From: Erythrobacter sp. SG61-1L
GTDB lineage: Bacteria; Pseudomonadota; Alphaproteobacteria; Sphingomonadales; Sphingomonadaceae
Length of the DNA: 64,000 nucleotides
Reading direction: 5' to 3'
Assembly (NCBI RefSeq): GCF_001305965.1
Contig: NZ_JXQC01000003.1
Span: 620,001-684,000 of the forward strand
In this document: piece by piece, positions 10,413 through 19,285 of the stretch
Numbering within the stretch: position 1 is the first letter of the stretch
How the letters are laid out: every line of letters begins with the position of its first letter
The notes under the pieces: model-generated
What the model was told of the DNA's origin: nothing
What the model saw: the letters and a program-made list of their open reading frames with translations, nothing else
Database searches by the model: none
Program-made: the position numbers and the translations under genes

Positions 10413-10432
10413 GGGCCGGTCGGAACCGGCCC
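10413..10432 (+). other. Hairpin in the rpmE leader
   Basis: Perfect 8-bp stem GGGCCGGT / ACCGGCCC with a CGGA tetraloop, 22 bases before the rpmE start. No T-run follows. It could be a leader structure controlling ribosomal protein L31; only the fold is visible, and regulation is inferred. Confidence 0.4.
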
Positions 10433-10454
10433 GCGCATACGGAGTGATACCGCC

Positions 10455-10682
10455 ATGAAGGCCGATACCCATCCCGATTACCACATGATCACCGTCAAGA
10501 TGACGGACGGCACCGAATTCCAGACCCGCTCCACCTGGGGCAGCGAAGGTGACGTGATGGCGCTGGAAATCGATCCGACCAGCCACCCGGCCTGGACCGG
10601 CGACAGCAAGCGCCTGCTCAACGAAGGCGGCCGCGTTGCCCAGTTCAACAAGCGCTTCGGCGGTCTCACGCTCAAGAAGTAA
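10455..10682 (+). CDS. rpmE: 50S ribosomal protein L31
   Basis: The 75-residue protein starts [10 protein letters not shown] and matches the L31 family. The zinc-binding cysteine motif of the C+ form is absent, so this is a cysteine-free form, which does not need zinc. The ATG at 10455 gives the correct N-terminus; upstream in-frame sequence is leader. A strong terminator follows. Confidence 0.95.
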   Translation: MKADTHPDYHMITVKMTDGTEFQTRSTWGSEGDVMALEIDPTSHPAWTGDSKRLLNEGGRVAQFNKRFGGLTLKK

Positions 10683-10726
10683 TTGGGCGGGCAGTAAGCC
10701 GGTCCCGCAAGGGATCGCTGCCGAAC

Positions 10727-10764
10727 AAAAGGGCGGTTCCTGCGGGAGCCGCCCTTTTGCTTTT
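10727..10764 (+). terminator. Terminator between rpmE and the GFA gene
   Basis: A 14-bp stem (10727-10740 with 10745-10758, one G-T pair) with a TGCG loop. The stem carries A-run and T-run ends, so it should work in both directions and serve both rpmE and the convergent gene at 10798-11223. Confidence 0.9.
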
Positions 10765-10797
10765 CAGGGTAATTCCCAGGCGAGGTGGGGCGAGCGG

Positions 10798-11223
10798 CTA
10801 TTCGGCCGAAGGCTCGAAGCGCAATTTGCCCGCCAGGCGCCTTACGCCGCCATTGTCGTTGGGGTGGTGAATGCCATCCACCACCGGAACTTCCGCGAAA
10901 TCAAACGGGCTCATGCCTTCCAGGCAAGCGACGTTGACGCCGTATTTGTCCGGCATGGAGCGGGTCTGGTGGAAGCAGTGAATGCCGCAGTGCGAGCAGA
11001 AGTGGTGCTTCGCGACGCCGGTATTGAAGCTGTAAACCTTCAGCATATCGGCGCCCTGAGTGACAGTCAGGCTTTCCAGCGGCGCATAGGTGGTTACTGC
11101 ACCCTTCTTCGCGCAGATCGAGCAGTTGCAGCGCGTGCCTGCTGGATCGTCCGCCAGTTCAACGGTGAATCGCACCGCTCCGCAATGGCAGGAGCCGTGA
11201 TGAAGATGCGTTCCGGTGGTCAC
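10798..11223 (-). CDS. GFA (glutathione-dependent formaldehyde-activating) family protein
   Basis: The 141-residue GFA/CENP-V-fold protein carries zinc-binding cysteine clusters CHCG (early), CNCSIC (middle) and CSHCG (later), as in glutathione-dependent formaldehyde-activating enzyme relatives. The fold is clear, but most family members have no proven substrate, so a role in formaldehyde or thiol adduct handling is only a family-level suggestion. It lies four bases downstream of the oxygenase at 11228-11860 on the same strand and is probably cotranscribed with it. Confidence 0.85.
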   Translation of the reverse strand: MTTGTHLHHGSCHCGAVRFTVELADDPAGTRCNCSICAKKGAVTTYAPLESLTVTQGADMLKVYSFNTGVAKHHFCSHCGIHCFHQTRSMPDKYGVNVACLEGMSPFDFAEVPVVDGIHHPNDNGGVRRLAGKLRFEPSAE

Positions 11224-11227
11224 GGCG

Positions 11228-11860
11228 TCAGCCCCACGGCCGTTCGCGATACCATTTGGTAATCACGTATTTCATGCCCTTGCGCACCTTCATCGCGTGG
11301 TGAAGTGTGGCGGCGTTGCAGCTTCCGTCGGGGCGGCGATTGTTCCAGCAGACAAGGCGGCCCTGTTCGGGCTGGAACATCTTGTCCACCACCTTGAAAC
11401 GCGTGGCGCCACCGGCATCCACGTCGTTGAGATAGACCATGAAGGTCCAGGTGCGCTGCCCGGCGACAGAGCAATATTTATGGAAATCCTCGCCGCTCGG
11501 CTCGAAATAGTCGGTATGCGCCTTGAATTCCTGGCCCACTTCATAGCGCTGGCCCTGAACCGGTTCGCCATAGGCGGGGTCGATGCTGTTGATCGCAAGC
11601 AGGCGTCGCTCAAGTTCCAACACCTCCGGCTCTGCCGCATCGAGATCGCAGGTTTCGCTGGTGCGGAAGTAATTGTCCCCATTCGGGTCTGCGATCGTGG
11701 AGGGGCGGCGTTTTGCGTCGATCAGCCGCATCAGCCTTTCGCACAGATCCGGCGGCAGGAAGCCGGGCAGGGTGAACATCTCCGCACGCGGAGTTGGAAC
11801 CTGACGCATGCCTTCACATGCACGCAGAATCTCGCTGGAAGTTTCGCCCGGAGCCGACAT
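11228..11860 (-). CDS. Prolyl 4-hydroxylase-like 2OG-Fe(II) oxygenase
   Basis: A 210-residue P4Hc-type dioxygenase using 2-oxoglutarate and Fe(II). Visible are the metal motif H115-x-D117 (HTDYFEP), a distal histidine at H187/H188 and the 2-oxoglutarate lysine K197 in VRKGMKYV, with the Trp-Tyr-Arg end typical of the family. The substrate is unknown. An open frame continues 54 codons upstream, but the ATG at 11860 is preferred: it begins just before the conserved region, and a promoter-like sequence at 11868-11895 lies directly upstream, which would exclude the longer form. Confidence 0.82.
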   Translation of the reverse strand: MSAPGETSSEILRACEGMRQVPTPRAEMFTLPGFLPPDLCERLMRLIDAKRRPSTIADPNGDNYFRTSETCDLDAAEPEVLELERRLLAINSIDPAYGEPVQGQRYEVGQEFKAHTDYFEPSGEDFHKYCSVAGQRTWTFMVYLNDVDAGGATRFKVVDKMFQPEQGRLVCWNNRRPDGSCNAATLHHAMKVRKGMKYVITKWYRERPWG

Positions 11861-11867
11861 GGGCGCG

Positions 11868-11898
11868 ACGATAGTGTGGCCGCTTGAACGATCAAGCG
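11868..11898 (-). promoter_or_regulatory. Candidate promoter with palindrome upstream of the oxygenase
   Basis: On the minus strand: TTGATC (11890-11895), 16-base spacer, TATCGT (11868-11873), seven bases before the ATG at 11860. A 7+7 inverted repeat CGCTTGA-N4-TCAAGCG (11881-11898) covers the -35 side, as an operator would. The predicted transcript is leaderless or nearly so. Inference from sequence only. Confidence 0.4.
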
Positions 11899-12050
11899 CG
11901 AAAGATGCGCTTGCGTGATAAGGGCATAGCAGTTTTCGCTTTGCATTCGCCGCGCACTGTGCAAGAGGCTCGCCGCCTCGCCGGATGTGGTTTGTCCCGC
12001 CGGCAATCTGGTCTGACAACACGCTTGCACGGCATGTTTTCCTGACTTGT

Positions 12051-12128
12051 GGCGATTGTAGCTCAGTTGGTTAGAGCGCCGGTTTGTGGTACCGGAGGTC
12101 GGGGGTTCGAGACCCCTCAATCGCCCCA
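12051..12128 (+). tRNA. tRNA-His (GTG)
   Basis: Cloverleaf visible: acceptor stem GCGATTG (12052-12058) with CAATCGC (12118-12124), D-stem GCTC, anticodon stem CCGGT/ACCGG around loop TTGTGGT with anticodon GTG, and T-arm with TTCGA. An extra 5' G (12051, position -1) faces discriminator C73 (12125), and CCA is encoded at 12126-12128. Confidence 0.97.
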
Positions 12129-12272
12129 CTCCCTTACAGATATTGGCCATAAAGGCGGGATTCGCGCCATCTGCGTCCAAAGGCGTGTTGTGCCGTCGAT
12201 TTATGCCGGTTCTGCTTGCTACTGCCCGGCCTCCCTGCCAAAGCACCGCCAGCCAACCGGACAAACGCAATA

Positions 12273-12992
12273 ATGCACGGCTTAGCAAATCCTGCCCGTT
12301 TCCTGCGCATCGCTCGCGCGCTCACTGCACCGTTGCTGGTGCTTGGCCTGATTCTAACAGGCGCTGCCCTCTATTATGGCCTTGTGGATGCACCGCCTGA
12401 ACGGCTGCAGGGCGACAGCGTGCGAATCCTGTTCATCCACGTGCCCGCCGCATGGCTGGGCATGGCGGGGTGGAGCGGAATTGCCGTGGCCAGCTTCATG
12501 GAGCTGGTCTGGCGCCATCCGCTTGCGGGAATCGGCGCGCGTGCCGCGGCCGTTCCGGGCGCCTTCTTCGCCTTCCTCTGCCTTGCCACGGGTTCTCTCT
12601 GGGGCAGGCCCGCATGGGGCACCTGGTGGGTATGGGACGGGCGGCTCACCAGCATGCTGGTGCTGCTGTTCCTTTATTTCGGCTATATCGCCCTGGCTGG
12701 CGCCTCCGCGCGCGAGGGTGGGAACAGTCGAATCGCTGCCATATTCGGGCTGGTGGGTGCGGTGAACATCCCGATTATCCATTATTCGGTGCTGTGGTGG
12801 AACTCGCTGCATCAGCCGCCGAGCCTGACGACCGGTGGATCGACCATGGCAGGGCCGTTCCTGTGGGGCCTGCTGGCGGCCACACTCGGTTTCACTCTGA
12901 TCTTCGGCGGCGTCGTGCTGGCCCGGATGCGCGCCATTCTGGCGGACATTCAGGCGGAGGCTCGCCTGCGCCGCAAGGCAGAAGGGGCCTGA
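12273..12992 (+). CDS. ccmC: Heme exporter protein CcmC
   Basis: Inner-membrane heme-handling protein of the system I cytochrome c maturation pathway; it loads heme onto CcmE. The 239-residue protein has six hydrophobic segments and the tryptophan-rich heme motif WGTWWVWD, with flanking histidines (e.g. FIHVP and IIHYS). The ATG at 12273 is chosen over an upstream in-frame start because MHGLANPARF leads straight into the first helix. It is the first gene of the ccmC-D-E-F-G-H-I operon; ccmA and ccmB are not in this window. Confidence 0.95.
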   Translation: MHGLANPARFLRIARALTAPLLVLGLILTGAALYYGLVDAPPERLQGDSVRILFIHVPAAWLGMAGWSGIAVASFMELVWRHPLAGIGARAAAVPGAFFAFLCLATGSLWGRPAWGTWWVWDGRLTSMLVLLFLYFGYIALAGASAREGGNSRIAAIFGLVGAVNIPIIHYSVLWWNSLHQPPSLTTGGSTMAGPFLWGLLAATLGFTLIFGGVVLARMRAILADIQAEARLRRKAEGA

Positions 12993-12993
12993 G

Positions 12994-13134
12994 ATGCGCG
13001 AGGCGCTCGATCATTGGGTTTTCGTGTCAGCTTCCTATGCTTTGGGCATCGGGGGCACGCTCGCGCTTGTGGCGTGGAGCTGGATCGGAATGAAACGCGC
13101 CGAAAGGCGGCGGGATAAGGCTCGCGGAAAATGA
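12994..13134 (+). CDS. ccmD: Heme exporter protein CcmD (short)
   Basis: A 46-residue single-pass membrane protein: MREALDHWVFVSASYALG, then a hydrophobic stretch and a basic KRAERRR tail, the standard CcmD layout. It helps release holo-CcmE from CcmABC. The ATG is one base after the ccmC stop, and its own stop overlaps the ccmE ATG (ATGA). Easily missed because of its size; position and topology make the assignment secure. Confidence 0.9.
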   Translation: MREALDHWVFVSASYALGIGGTLALVAWSWIGMKRAERRRDKARGK

Positions 13135-13592
13135 ATACGGGTTTGAAGGCCAAGCACCAGCGGCTGGTGCTTATCGCCATTGCGATGGTTGTGCTGATCG
13201 CGGCCGGGCTGCTCGCTGCATGGGCACTGCGGAGCCAGGCCAGCTATTTCTATGTGCCAAGCGAGATGATCGCCAATCCCCCCGAAGCGGGGCAGGCCGT
13301 GCGTCTGGGCGGCATGGTGCAGGCCGGTTCCCTGAAGACGGCTGCGGATGGCGTGACGATCAACTTCGTGGTCGGCGATGGCGATGCCATGGTGCCGGTG
13401 CGCTACTCGGGCATCGTGCCGGATCTGTTCACCGAGGGTTCGGGCGTCGTCGCCGAAGGACGGCTCGATGCGCAGGGGACGTTCATTGCCGACAATCTCC
13501 TCGCCAAGCATGACGAGAATTACGTGCCGCGCGAATTGCATGACATGACCGAGGCGCAGAAGCGCGCGGCGATGGAAGAAACCACGAAATGA
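13131..13592 (+). CDS. ccmE: Cytochrome c maturation protein CcmE (heme chaperone)
   Basis: Periplasmic heme chaperone that binds heme covalently and passes it to CcmF/H. The 153-residue protein has an N-terminal membrane anchor, an OB-fold domain, and the heme-binding motif AKHDENYVP with H127 and Y131, equivalent to E. coli H130/Y134. Overlaps ccmD at the 5' end and ccmF at the 3' end. Confidence 0.96.
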   Translation: MNTGLKAKHQRLVLIAIAMVVLIAAGLLAAWALRSQASYFYVPSEMIANPPEAGQAVRLGGMVQAGSLKTAADGVTINFVVGDGDAMVPVRYSGIVPDLFTEGSGVVAEGRLDAQGTFIADNLLAKHDENYVPRELHDMTEAQKRAAMEETTK

Positions 13593-15550
13593 TCGCTGAA
13601 TTCGGTCTCGCTGCGCTGTGGCTCGCCGCCGCGCTTGCGGCTTTGCAGCTTGTTGCCGGCGCGCTTGTGCTTGGCCGTGACGAGCCGGCGCTCTCCGCGC
13701 TGGTCCGCCCGGCGGCCGTGGTGCAGGGCGTTCTGGCGGCGCTGTCTTTCGCGGCGCTGATCCTGCTGTTTGTCGAGACCGATCTTTCGGTGCGGCTGGT
13801 GGCGGAAAACTCCCACACGGAAAAGCCGATGATCTTCAAGATCGCCGGTGCATGGGGCAACCATGAAGGCTCCATGCTGCTGTGGGTGACGATCATGTCG
13901 CTTTCCGGCGGCCTGATCGCCCTGATCGAGCGTCGCCTGCCGGAACGCACGATGATCGCCACGCTGGCCGCGCAGGCCTTTGTCGGCCTCGGCTTCTATG
14001 CCTTCCTGCTGTTTTCCTCCAACCCCTTCGCCCGCCTGTCTCCGGCAGCGCCGGAAGGGTTGGGGCTGAACCCGCTGCTGCAGGACATCGGCCTCGCCTT
14101 CCATCCGCCCACGCTTTATCTCGGCTATGTCGGCCTTTCGGTGGCTTTCAGCTTCGCCGTCGGCGCCTTGCTGACCCGTCAGGTCACGCCGGAATTTGCC
14201 CGGGCCATGCGCCCCTGGGTGCTGGGCGCGTGGATTTTCCTGACCATCGGCATCACGGCGGGTTCCTACTGGGCCTACTACGAACTCGGCTGGGGCGGCT
14301 GGTGGTTCTGGGATCCGGTGGAGAACGCCTCGCTGATGCCCTGGCTGGCCGCGACGGCTTTGCTCCATTCCGCCAGCGTGCTCGCCGCGCGCGATGCCTT
14401 GCGCGCCTGGACGATTATGCTCGGCGTGGTGGCCTTCTCCATGAGCATGATCGGCACGTTCCTCGTCCGCTCCGGCATTCTCACCAGTGTGCATGCCTTT
14501 GCGGTCGATCCGGAACGCGGCAGCTTCATCCTTGCGCTGCTGGTGCTCTATATCGGTAGTGCACTCACCCTGTTTGGCCTGCGTGCCGGTACTGTCGCGG
14601 AAGGGGAACGGTTCTCCGTCACCAGCCGCGAAGGCGCGCTGGTGGTGAACAATGTCGCGCTCAGCGCGATCCTCGCCATCGTGCTGGTCGGCACGCTCTA
14701 TCCGCTGGTGACAGAGGCGTTCGACATCAAGGTTTCGGTCGGCCCGCCTTACTTCAACCCGGTCAGTGCGCTGTTCTTCCTGCCGATGCTGCTGGTTCTG
14801 GCAGTCGGCCCGCTGTTGCGCTGGCGGCGCGATTCGCTGGGCCGAGTGCAGAATGAAGTTGTGCTGGTCGCGATTGTCGCGCTGCTGGTGCTTGCCGGCG
14901 TGTGGTTCAACACATCCATCGGCCTGTTGCCGCTGTTGGGCCTTGCCTTGTCCGTCGCGGTGGCGCTGGCCAGCGTCCTGCCGCTGCGCGGCCGTAACCT
15001 GCGCCGCCTGCCGCTGGCAGTATGGGGCATGGTATTCGCCCATCTCGGCATTGCGGTCGCCTTGTTCGGCATGTCCGCCGATAGTGCCTTCACCAAGGAA
15101 AAGCTCGTCGCCGCAACACCCGGTGAGACGGTGGAAGTTGGCCCCTGGAAGGTGAAGTTCGAAACTGTCGAGCCGGTTGCCGGTCCGAACTGGACAGCGC
15201 TGGAAGGGGTGCTTTCAGCATCCTACAGCGGTGGTAAGGCCCGGCAGATGGCGCCGCAGTCGCGCGAGTTCTGGTCGCCCGTGCAACAGACCAGCGAATC
15301 CGCCCTGCTGACCCGGTGGAACGGGCAGCTCTATGCGGTTCTGGGTGACGAGATTGAAGGTGGCCGCTGGCAGCTTCGCCTGTGGTGGAAGCCGTTCGTT
15401 ATCTGGATCTGGCTCGGCGGCCTGATGATCGGCTTCGGTGGCTTTCTGGCCCTTGTAGGCCGCGTTGTGGACGATCTGAAGCGCCGTAGCCTGCAGCAGC
15501 GGATTGCCCGCCGCCGCCGCACTGCCGCTGATGAGGAGGCGGCCGCATGA
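13589..15550 (+). CDS. ccmF: Heme lyase CcmF
   Basis: Large polytopic membrane protein (653 residues) that attaches heme to apocytochrome c with CcmH and CcmI. It shows many membrane segments and the WWD motif GWGGWWFWDPVENASLMPWL, plus conserved histidines such as those in FHPPTLYLGY and SVHAFAVDP. Full length for the family. Starts inside the ccmE stop and runs into ccmG with an ATGA overlap. Confidence 0.97.
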   Translation: MIAEFGLAALWLAAALAALQLVAGALVLGRDEPALSALVRPAAVVQGVLAALSFAALILLFVETDLSVRLVAENSHTEKPMIFKIAGAWGNHEGSMLLWVTIMSLSGGLIALIERRLPERTMIATLAAQAFVGLGFYAFLLFSSNPFARLSPAAPEGLGLNPLLQDIGLAFHPPTLYLGYVGLSVAFSFAVGALLTRQVTPEFARAMRPWVLGAWIFLTIGITAGSYWAYYELGWGGWWFWDPVENASLMPWLAATALLHSASVLAARDALRAWTIMLGVVAFSMSMIGTFLVRSGILTSVHAFAVDPERGSFILALLVLYIGSALTLFGLRAGTVAEGERFSVTSREGALVVNNVALSAILAIVLVGTLYPLVTEAFDIKVSVGPPYFNPVSALFFLPMLLVLAVGPLLRWRRDSLGRVQNEVVLVAIVALLVLAGVWFNTSIGLLPLLGLALSVAVALASVLPLRGRNLRRLPLAVWGMVFAHLGIAVALFGMSADSAFTKEKLVAATPGETVEVGPWKVKFETVEPVAGPNWTALEGVLSASYSGGKARQMAPQSREFWSPVQQTSESALLTRWNGQLYAVLGDEIEGGRWQLRLWWKPFVIWIWLGGLMIGFGGFLALVGRVVDDLKRRSLQQRIARRRRTAADEEAAA

Positions 15551-16083
15551 AGCAGATTCGCTGGACTTTATGGCTGCCGCTGGCGCTGTTCGGCGTGTTC
15601 TTCGTTCTGGTCGCCAGCCAGCTGATCAATCCCGCCGGGACGACAGTTGAAAGCGCGATGATCGGCAAGCCATTGCCCGAATTTACGCTGAAACCAGCCA
15701 ATGCTGACCGGCCGGGGCTCGCCACGCAGGATATGCGCGACGGCCAGCCAAGGCTGCTCAACGTCTTCGCAAGCTGGTGCGTTCCCTGCGCGGCAGAGGC
15801 GCCGCAGCTTTCCGCGCTGGAGCGTGGTGGGGCAAACATCGTCGGCGTCGCCATTCGCGACCGGCCTGAAGATGTCGCGGCCTTTCTCGCCCAGCACGGC
15901 AATCCCTATAGCCGCATCGGGGCAGACGACCTTTCCGAAGTGCAGGTGGGGATCGGTTCTTCCGGCGTGCCCGAAACCTTCGTGATCGATGGCAAGGGTA
16001 TGATCCGTTATCAGCATATCGGCGATATTCGCGATGCGGACGTGCCGATGCTGCTCGAAAAGCTGAGGGAGGCGGCACAGTGA
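15547..16083 (+). CDS. ccmG: Thiol:disulfide interchange protein CcmG/DsbE
   Basis: Membrane-anchored periplasmic thioredoxin-fold reductant that keeps the apocytochrome CXXCH cysteines reduced. The 178-residue protein has an N-terminal anchor and active site WCVPC (C78, C81), with the cis-Pro region GVPETFVIDG. Overlaps ccmF and ccmH. Confidence 0.95.
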   Translation: MKQIRWTLWLPLALFGVFFVLVASQLINPAGTTVESAMIGKPLPEFTLKPANADRPGLATQDMRDGQPRLLNVFASWCVPCAAEAPQLSALERGGANIVGVAIRDRPEDVAAFLAQHGNPYSRIGADDLSEVQVGIGSSGVPETFVIDGKGMIRYQHIGDIRDADVPMLLEKLREAAQ

Positions 16084-16484
16084 AGCGCCTGTTTCTCCTG
16101 ATCGCGCTGGCACTCGCCGCACCGCTGGCCGCGCAGGATTCCCTGCCGCCGGCACCTTACGCTTATAAGCAGCTCGACGATCCGAAGCAGGAGGCGGAAG
16201 CCAAGGCGCTGATGGAAACCCTGCGCTGCCTGACCTGTCAGGGCCAGTCCATCGCCGATTCCGATGCGCCGATGGCCGGTGACCTGCGCCATCAGGTCCG
16301 CATGCGGATTGAGCGGGGCGAAAAGCCTGAGGCGATCCGTGCCTGGCTGATCGAGCGTTATGGCGAATATATCAGCTACAAGCCCGAAGTGACGAGTTCT
16401 ACCTGGCCTCTCTTCCTGCTGCCCGTTGTGCTGCTGCTGGCCGCCGCTTTCGTGTTCCGCAGCAAATTGGGGAAAAAGGCATGA
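16080..16484 (+). CDS. ccmH: Cytochrome c-type biogenesis protein CcmH (thioredoxin-like subunit)
   Basis: The 134-residue protein has a signal peptide, redox motif LRCLTCQ (C50, C53) and a C-terminal membrane helix. It works with CcmG and CcmF in handling apocytochrome thiols. It corresponds to the N-terminal half of E. coli CcmH; the TPR half is the separate downstream gene, as usual in alphaproteobacteria. Confidence 0.95.
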   Translation: MKRLFLLIALALAAPLAAQDSLPPAPYAYKQLDDPKQEAEAKALMETLRCLTCQGQSIADSDAPMAGDLRHQVRMRIERGEKPEAIRAWLIERYGEYISYKPEVTSSTWPLFLLPVVLLLAAAFVFRSKLGKKA

Positions 16485-17134
16485 GCTGGGTCATTGCCAT
16501 TCTGCTCGCAATTGTCTGTTTCGCGGTGTTTGCCTTCGCCTTCAGGCTTCCGCGCAAGAGCTGGACAGTGCTGCTGGCCGCGCTGGCCCTCGGTCTGGCA
16601 GGCTATGCCCTGCAAGGCTCGCCTGGCCTGCCTGGCGCTCCCGGCAAGGCGCGGGCCGATCAGGCCGAGGAAGGCTGGGCCATCGTCGATATGCGCAAGC
16701 AACTGGTAGGCGAAACGGAGCGTTCCAAGGATCCGCTGATGCTCACTGCCGATGCACTGGTGCGCAAGGGGCAATATTCCAACGCGGCCAGACTGCTGCG
16801 CGGTGCGATCCATACCAATCCACAGGATTCGGAAAGCTGGTTGGCGCTGGGCAATGCGCTGACGTTCCAGGCCGACGGAATGCTCACCCCTGCGGCGTTG
16901 TATGCCTATCGCCGGGCAGCGCAGATTTCGCCCGACAGCGCGGGGCCGGCCTTCTTCGTTGGCTGGGCACTGATCCGTCAGGGCAAGCTGATCGAAGGCC
17001 GCGAAGTGTGGGCAGGGCGTCTCGAATCCATGCCCAAGGACGCACCGGGCCGCGATGTTCTGGAAAAACGACTCGCAGGCTATGATCAAATCCTGCGAAA
17101 ACTGGTTGAAGAATCCGAGAAATCAGGTCGTTAA
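16481..17134 (+). CDS. ccmI: CcmI-like TPR cytochrome c biogenesis protein
   Basis: The 217-residue membrane-anchored TPR protein has two N-terminal hydrophobic segments (about 1-20 and 29-45), then tetratricopeptide repeats (e.g. ADALVRKGQYSNAARLLRGA and SWLALGNALTFQADG). CcmI holds apocytochrome C-termini for the CcmFH heme lyase. It is shorter than the alphaproteobacterial CcmI archetype. Overlap with ccmH and operon position support the call. Confidence 0.85.
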   Translation: MSWVIAILLAIVCFAVFAFAFRLPRKSWTVLLAALALGLAGYALQGSPGLPGAPGKARADQAEEGWAIVDMRKQLVGETERSKDPLMLTADALVRKGQYSNAARLLRGAIHTNPQDSESWLALGNALTFQADGMLTPAALYAYRRAAQISPDSAGPAFFVGWALIRQGKLIEGREVWAGRLESMPKDAPGRDVLEKRLAGYDQILRKLVEESEKSGR

Positions 17135-17246
17135 GTGGTGGAAATCCCGCTATGTTGCAGTGCGGGAACGGTGCTGCTAAGCGCCGTCCCCCGTCTGCCG
17201 GGACTTTCCGGTGCAACAGGGCGATAATGGGGGGCGCATTAACTCC

Positions 17247-19202
17247 ATGAGTGACGCCGATACGCCGCAGCAACCCGAAGCTGGCCCAGTGCCGGCCGAA
17301 GGCCAGTTTTCCGGACATCACGGACATGACCGTCAGTCGTCCGCCTACAAGATGGCGATCGGCGCGATTGGCATTGTGTTCGGCGATATCGGCACCAGTC
17401 CGCTTTACGCCTTCCGCGAAACCTTCGCCGGGCATCACCCGCTGACGGTGGACCAAATCCACATTCTCGGCGTGGTCAGCCTGATCTTCTGGTCGATGAC
17501 CATCGTGGTCACGATCAAATATGTCGGCCTGCTGATGCGGGCGGACAATAAGGGGCAAGGCGGCACTCTGGCGCTGGTCGCTCTGGTCTCGAGCTATATC
17601 GCGCGCTCCCGTTATGGGTGGATTGCCGTAATGCTGGGCGTGTTCGCCACGGCGCTGTTCTATGGCGACAGCATGATTACCCCGGCGATCTCGGTCCTGT
17701 CCGCGGTTGAGGGTCTCACTGTGGTCGAGGCTGGGTTCCAGCCTTTCGTCCTGCCTATCGCGCTGGCTTTGCTGATCGGGCTGTTCCTGCTGCAGAGCAG
17801 AGGCACGGCTAAGGTCGGCGCACTGTTCGCGCCGGTGATGATAATCTACTTCACCGTCCTCGCCGTGCTTGGCATCGTGCATATCGTGCAGTCGCCGGAA
17901 ATCCTGATCGCGCTGAACCCCTGGTTCGCGATCCAGTTCTTCATTGCCGATGGCACCACGGCGTTCCTCGCGCTCGGTTCGGTCGTGCTGGCGGTCACCG
18001 GGTCGGAAGCGCTCTATTCCGACATGGGCCATTTCGGCCGCGGGGCGATGCGCCTCAGCTGGTTCGGCTTTGTCATGCCCTGCCTGCTGCTGAACTATTT
18101 CGGCCAGGGCGCGATGATCATGGGGATGGAGCCGGCACTCGCGGCAGAGGCGATCAAGAACCCGTTCTTCGTCCTCGCACCCGAGATGCTGCGCTTGCCG
18201 TTGGTGCTGCTGGCCACGATGGCGACCTTCATCGCCAGCCAGGCCGTGATTACCGGCGCATTCTCGGTGACGCATCAGGCGATCCAGCTGGGCTTCATTC
18301 CGCGCCTGTCGATCCGCCACACCAGCGAGACCGAACAGGGCCAGATTTATATCCCCTTCATCAACTGGGCGTTGATGGTGGCCGTGATCGTGCTGGTGCT
18401 GAACTTCCAGACATCGTCCAACCTCGCCGCTGCCTATGGCATCGCGGTGACGGGCGCGATGCTGATCGACACCTGTCTGATCGCTGTACTGGTCGCCATG
18501 GTCTGGCGCTGGAAATGGTGGGTGTGGGTGCCCGTGGTTCTGGGCTTCTTCATCATCGACGGCGCCTATTTCGCGGCGAATACCACCAAGATCCCGGATG
18601 GGGGCTGGTTCCCGCTGGCGATCGGCGCCGTGGTCTTCACTCTGCTGACCACCTGGGCGCGCGGCCGCAAGCTGATGCGCGAACGTATGGCTGAAGTGGA
18701 GCTGCCGCTCGACATCTTTGCGAAGTCAGCCCACGCCAGCACGCAACGCGTGCCCGGCACGGCGATTTTCATGTCCGCTGCGACCAGCGGCGTGCCTTCG
18801 GCGCTGCTCCACAACATCAAGCACAACAAGGTGCTGCATGAACGCGTGGTGGTGCTGACGGTGAACATCGCCGATGTGCCCTATGTCGATCCGGAAGAGC
18901 GGGTCGGGATCACCGATCTGGGGCAGGGCTTCTATCGACTGGTCGTCAATTACGGCTTCATGGAAGAAACCGACATCCCATCCGCGCTCAAACAGGCGGG
19001 CAAGTGTGGGGGCAAGTTCGACATGATGCAGACGAGCTTCTTCCTCTCGCGCCAGACTTTGCTGCCTTCGAAGAAGCCAGGCATGCCCCTGTGGCGTGAA
19101 AGGCTGTTCAGCTGGATGCTGCGTAACGCGGCCACGCCGATGGACTTCTTCCGCCTGCCCACCAACCGCGTGGTCGAACTGGGCAGTCAGCTGGAAATCT
19201 GA
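17247..19202 (+). CDS. kup: Low-affinity potassium transport protein Kup
   Basis: KUP/HAK-family K+/H+ symporter of 651 residues with about 12 membrane helices. The conserved [14 protein letters not shown] motif is in the first helix, [10 protein letters not shown] follows, and a C-terminal cytosolic domain is present. The ATG at 17247 with a GGGGGG stretch upstream is favoured over a GTG at 17211. The first 40 residues are a hydrophilic extension. Monocistronic, ending in a terminator. Confidence 0.95.
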   Translation: MSDADTPQQPEAGPVPAEGQFSGHHGHDRQSSAYKMAIGAIGIVFGDIGTSPLYAFRETFAGHHPLTVDQIHILGVVSLIFWSMTIVVTIKYVGLLMRADNKGQGGTLALVALVSSYIARSRYGWIAVMLGVFATALFYGDSMITPAISVLSAVEGLTVVEAGFQPFVLPIALALLIGLFLLQSRGTAKVGALFAPVMIIYFTVLAVLGIVHIVQSPEILIALNPWFAIQFFIADGTTAFLALGSVVLAVTGSEALYSDMGHFGRGAMRLSWFGFVMPCLLLNYFGQGAMIMGMEPALAAEAIKNPFFVLAPEMLRLPLVLLATMATFIASQAVITGAFSVTHQAIQLGFIPRLSIRHTSETEQGQIYIPFINWALMVAVIVLVLNFQTSSNLAAAYGIAVTGAMLIDTCLIAVLVAMVWRWKWWVWVPVVLGFFIIDGAYFAANTTKIPDGGWFPLAIGAVVFTLLTTWARGRKLMRERMAEVELPLDIFAKSAHASTQRVPGTAIFMSAATSGVPSALLHNIKHNKVLHERVVVLTVNIADVPYVDPEERVGITDLGQGFYRLVVNYGFMEETDIPSALKQAGKCGGKFDMMQTSFFLSRQTLLPSKKPGMPLWRERLFSWMLRNAATPMDFFRLPTNRVVELGSQLEI

Positions 19203-19230
19203 CGCATTGCGGGCAATCGCTGGATAAGAG

Positions 19231-19268
19231 AAGGGCGCCGCTGCCAGTGCAGGGCGCCCTTTTCCTTT
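19231..19268 (+). terminator. Terminator after kup
   Basis: A 9-bp stem AAGGGCGCC / GGCGCCCTT (19231-19239 with 19253-19261) followed by TTCCTTT. The A/T ends also suit the convergent gene at 19286-19858. Confidence 0.8.
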
Positions 19269-19285
19269 GGTTCAGGCCGGCTGGC

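Noticed and set aside
13520-15043. 507-residue minus-strand open frame inside ccmF
   Set aside because: Low-complexity Gln/Arg/His-rich translation, exactly antisense to a full-length ccmF with all motifs. A codon-bias shadow.
17164-17190. Hairpin between ccmI and kup as terminator or riboswitch
   Set aside because: Stem has a bulge and is followed by C-rich sequence without a T-run. No known riboswitch class matches.
16884-18320. 478-residue minus-strand open frame over ccmI and kup
   Set aside because: Arg/Gln/His-rich antisense shadow of two well-supported genes.
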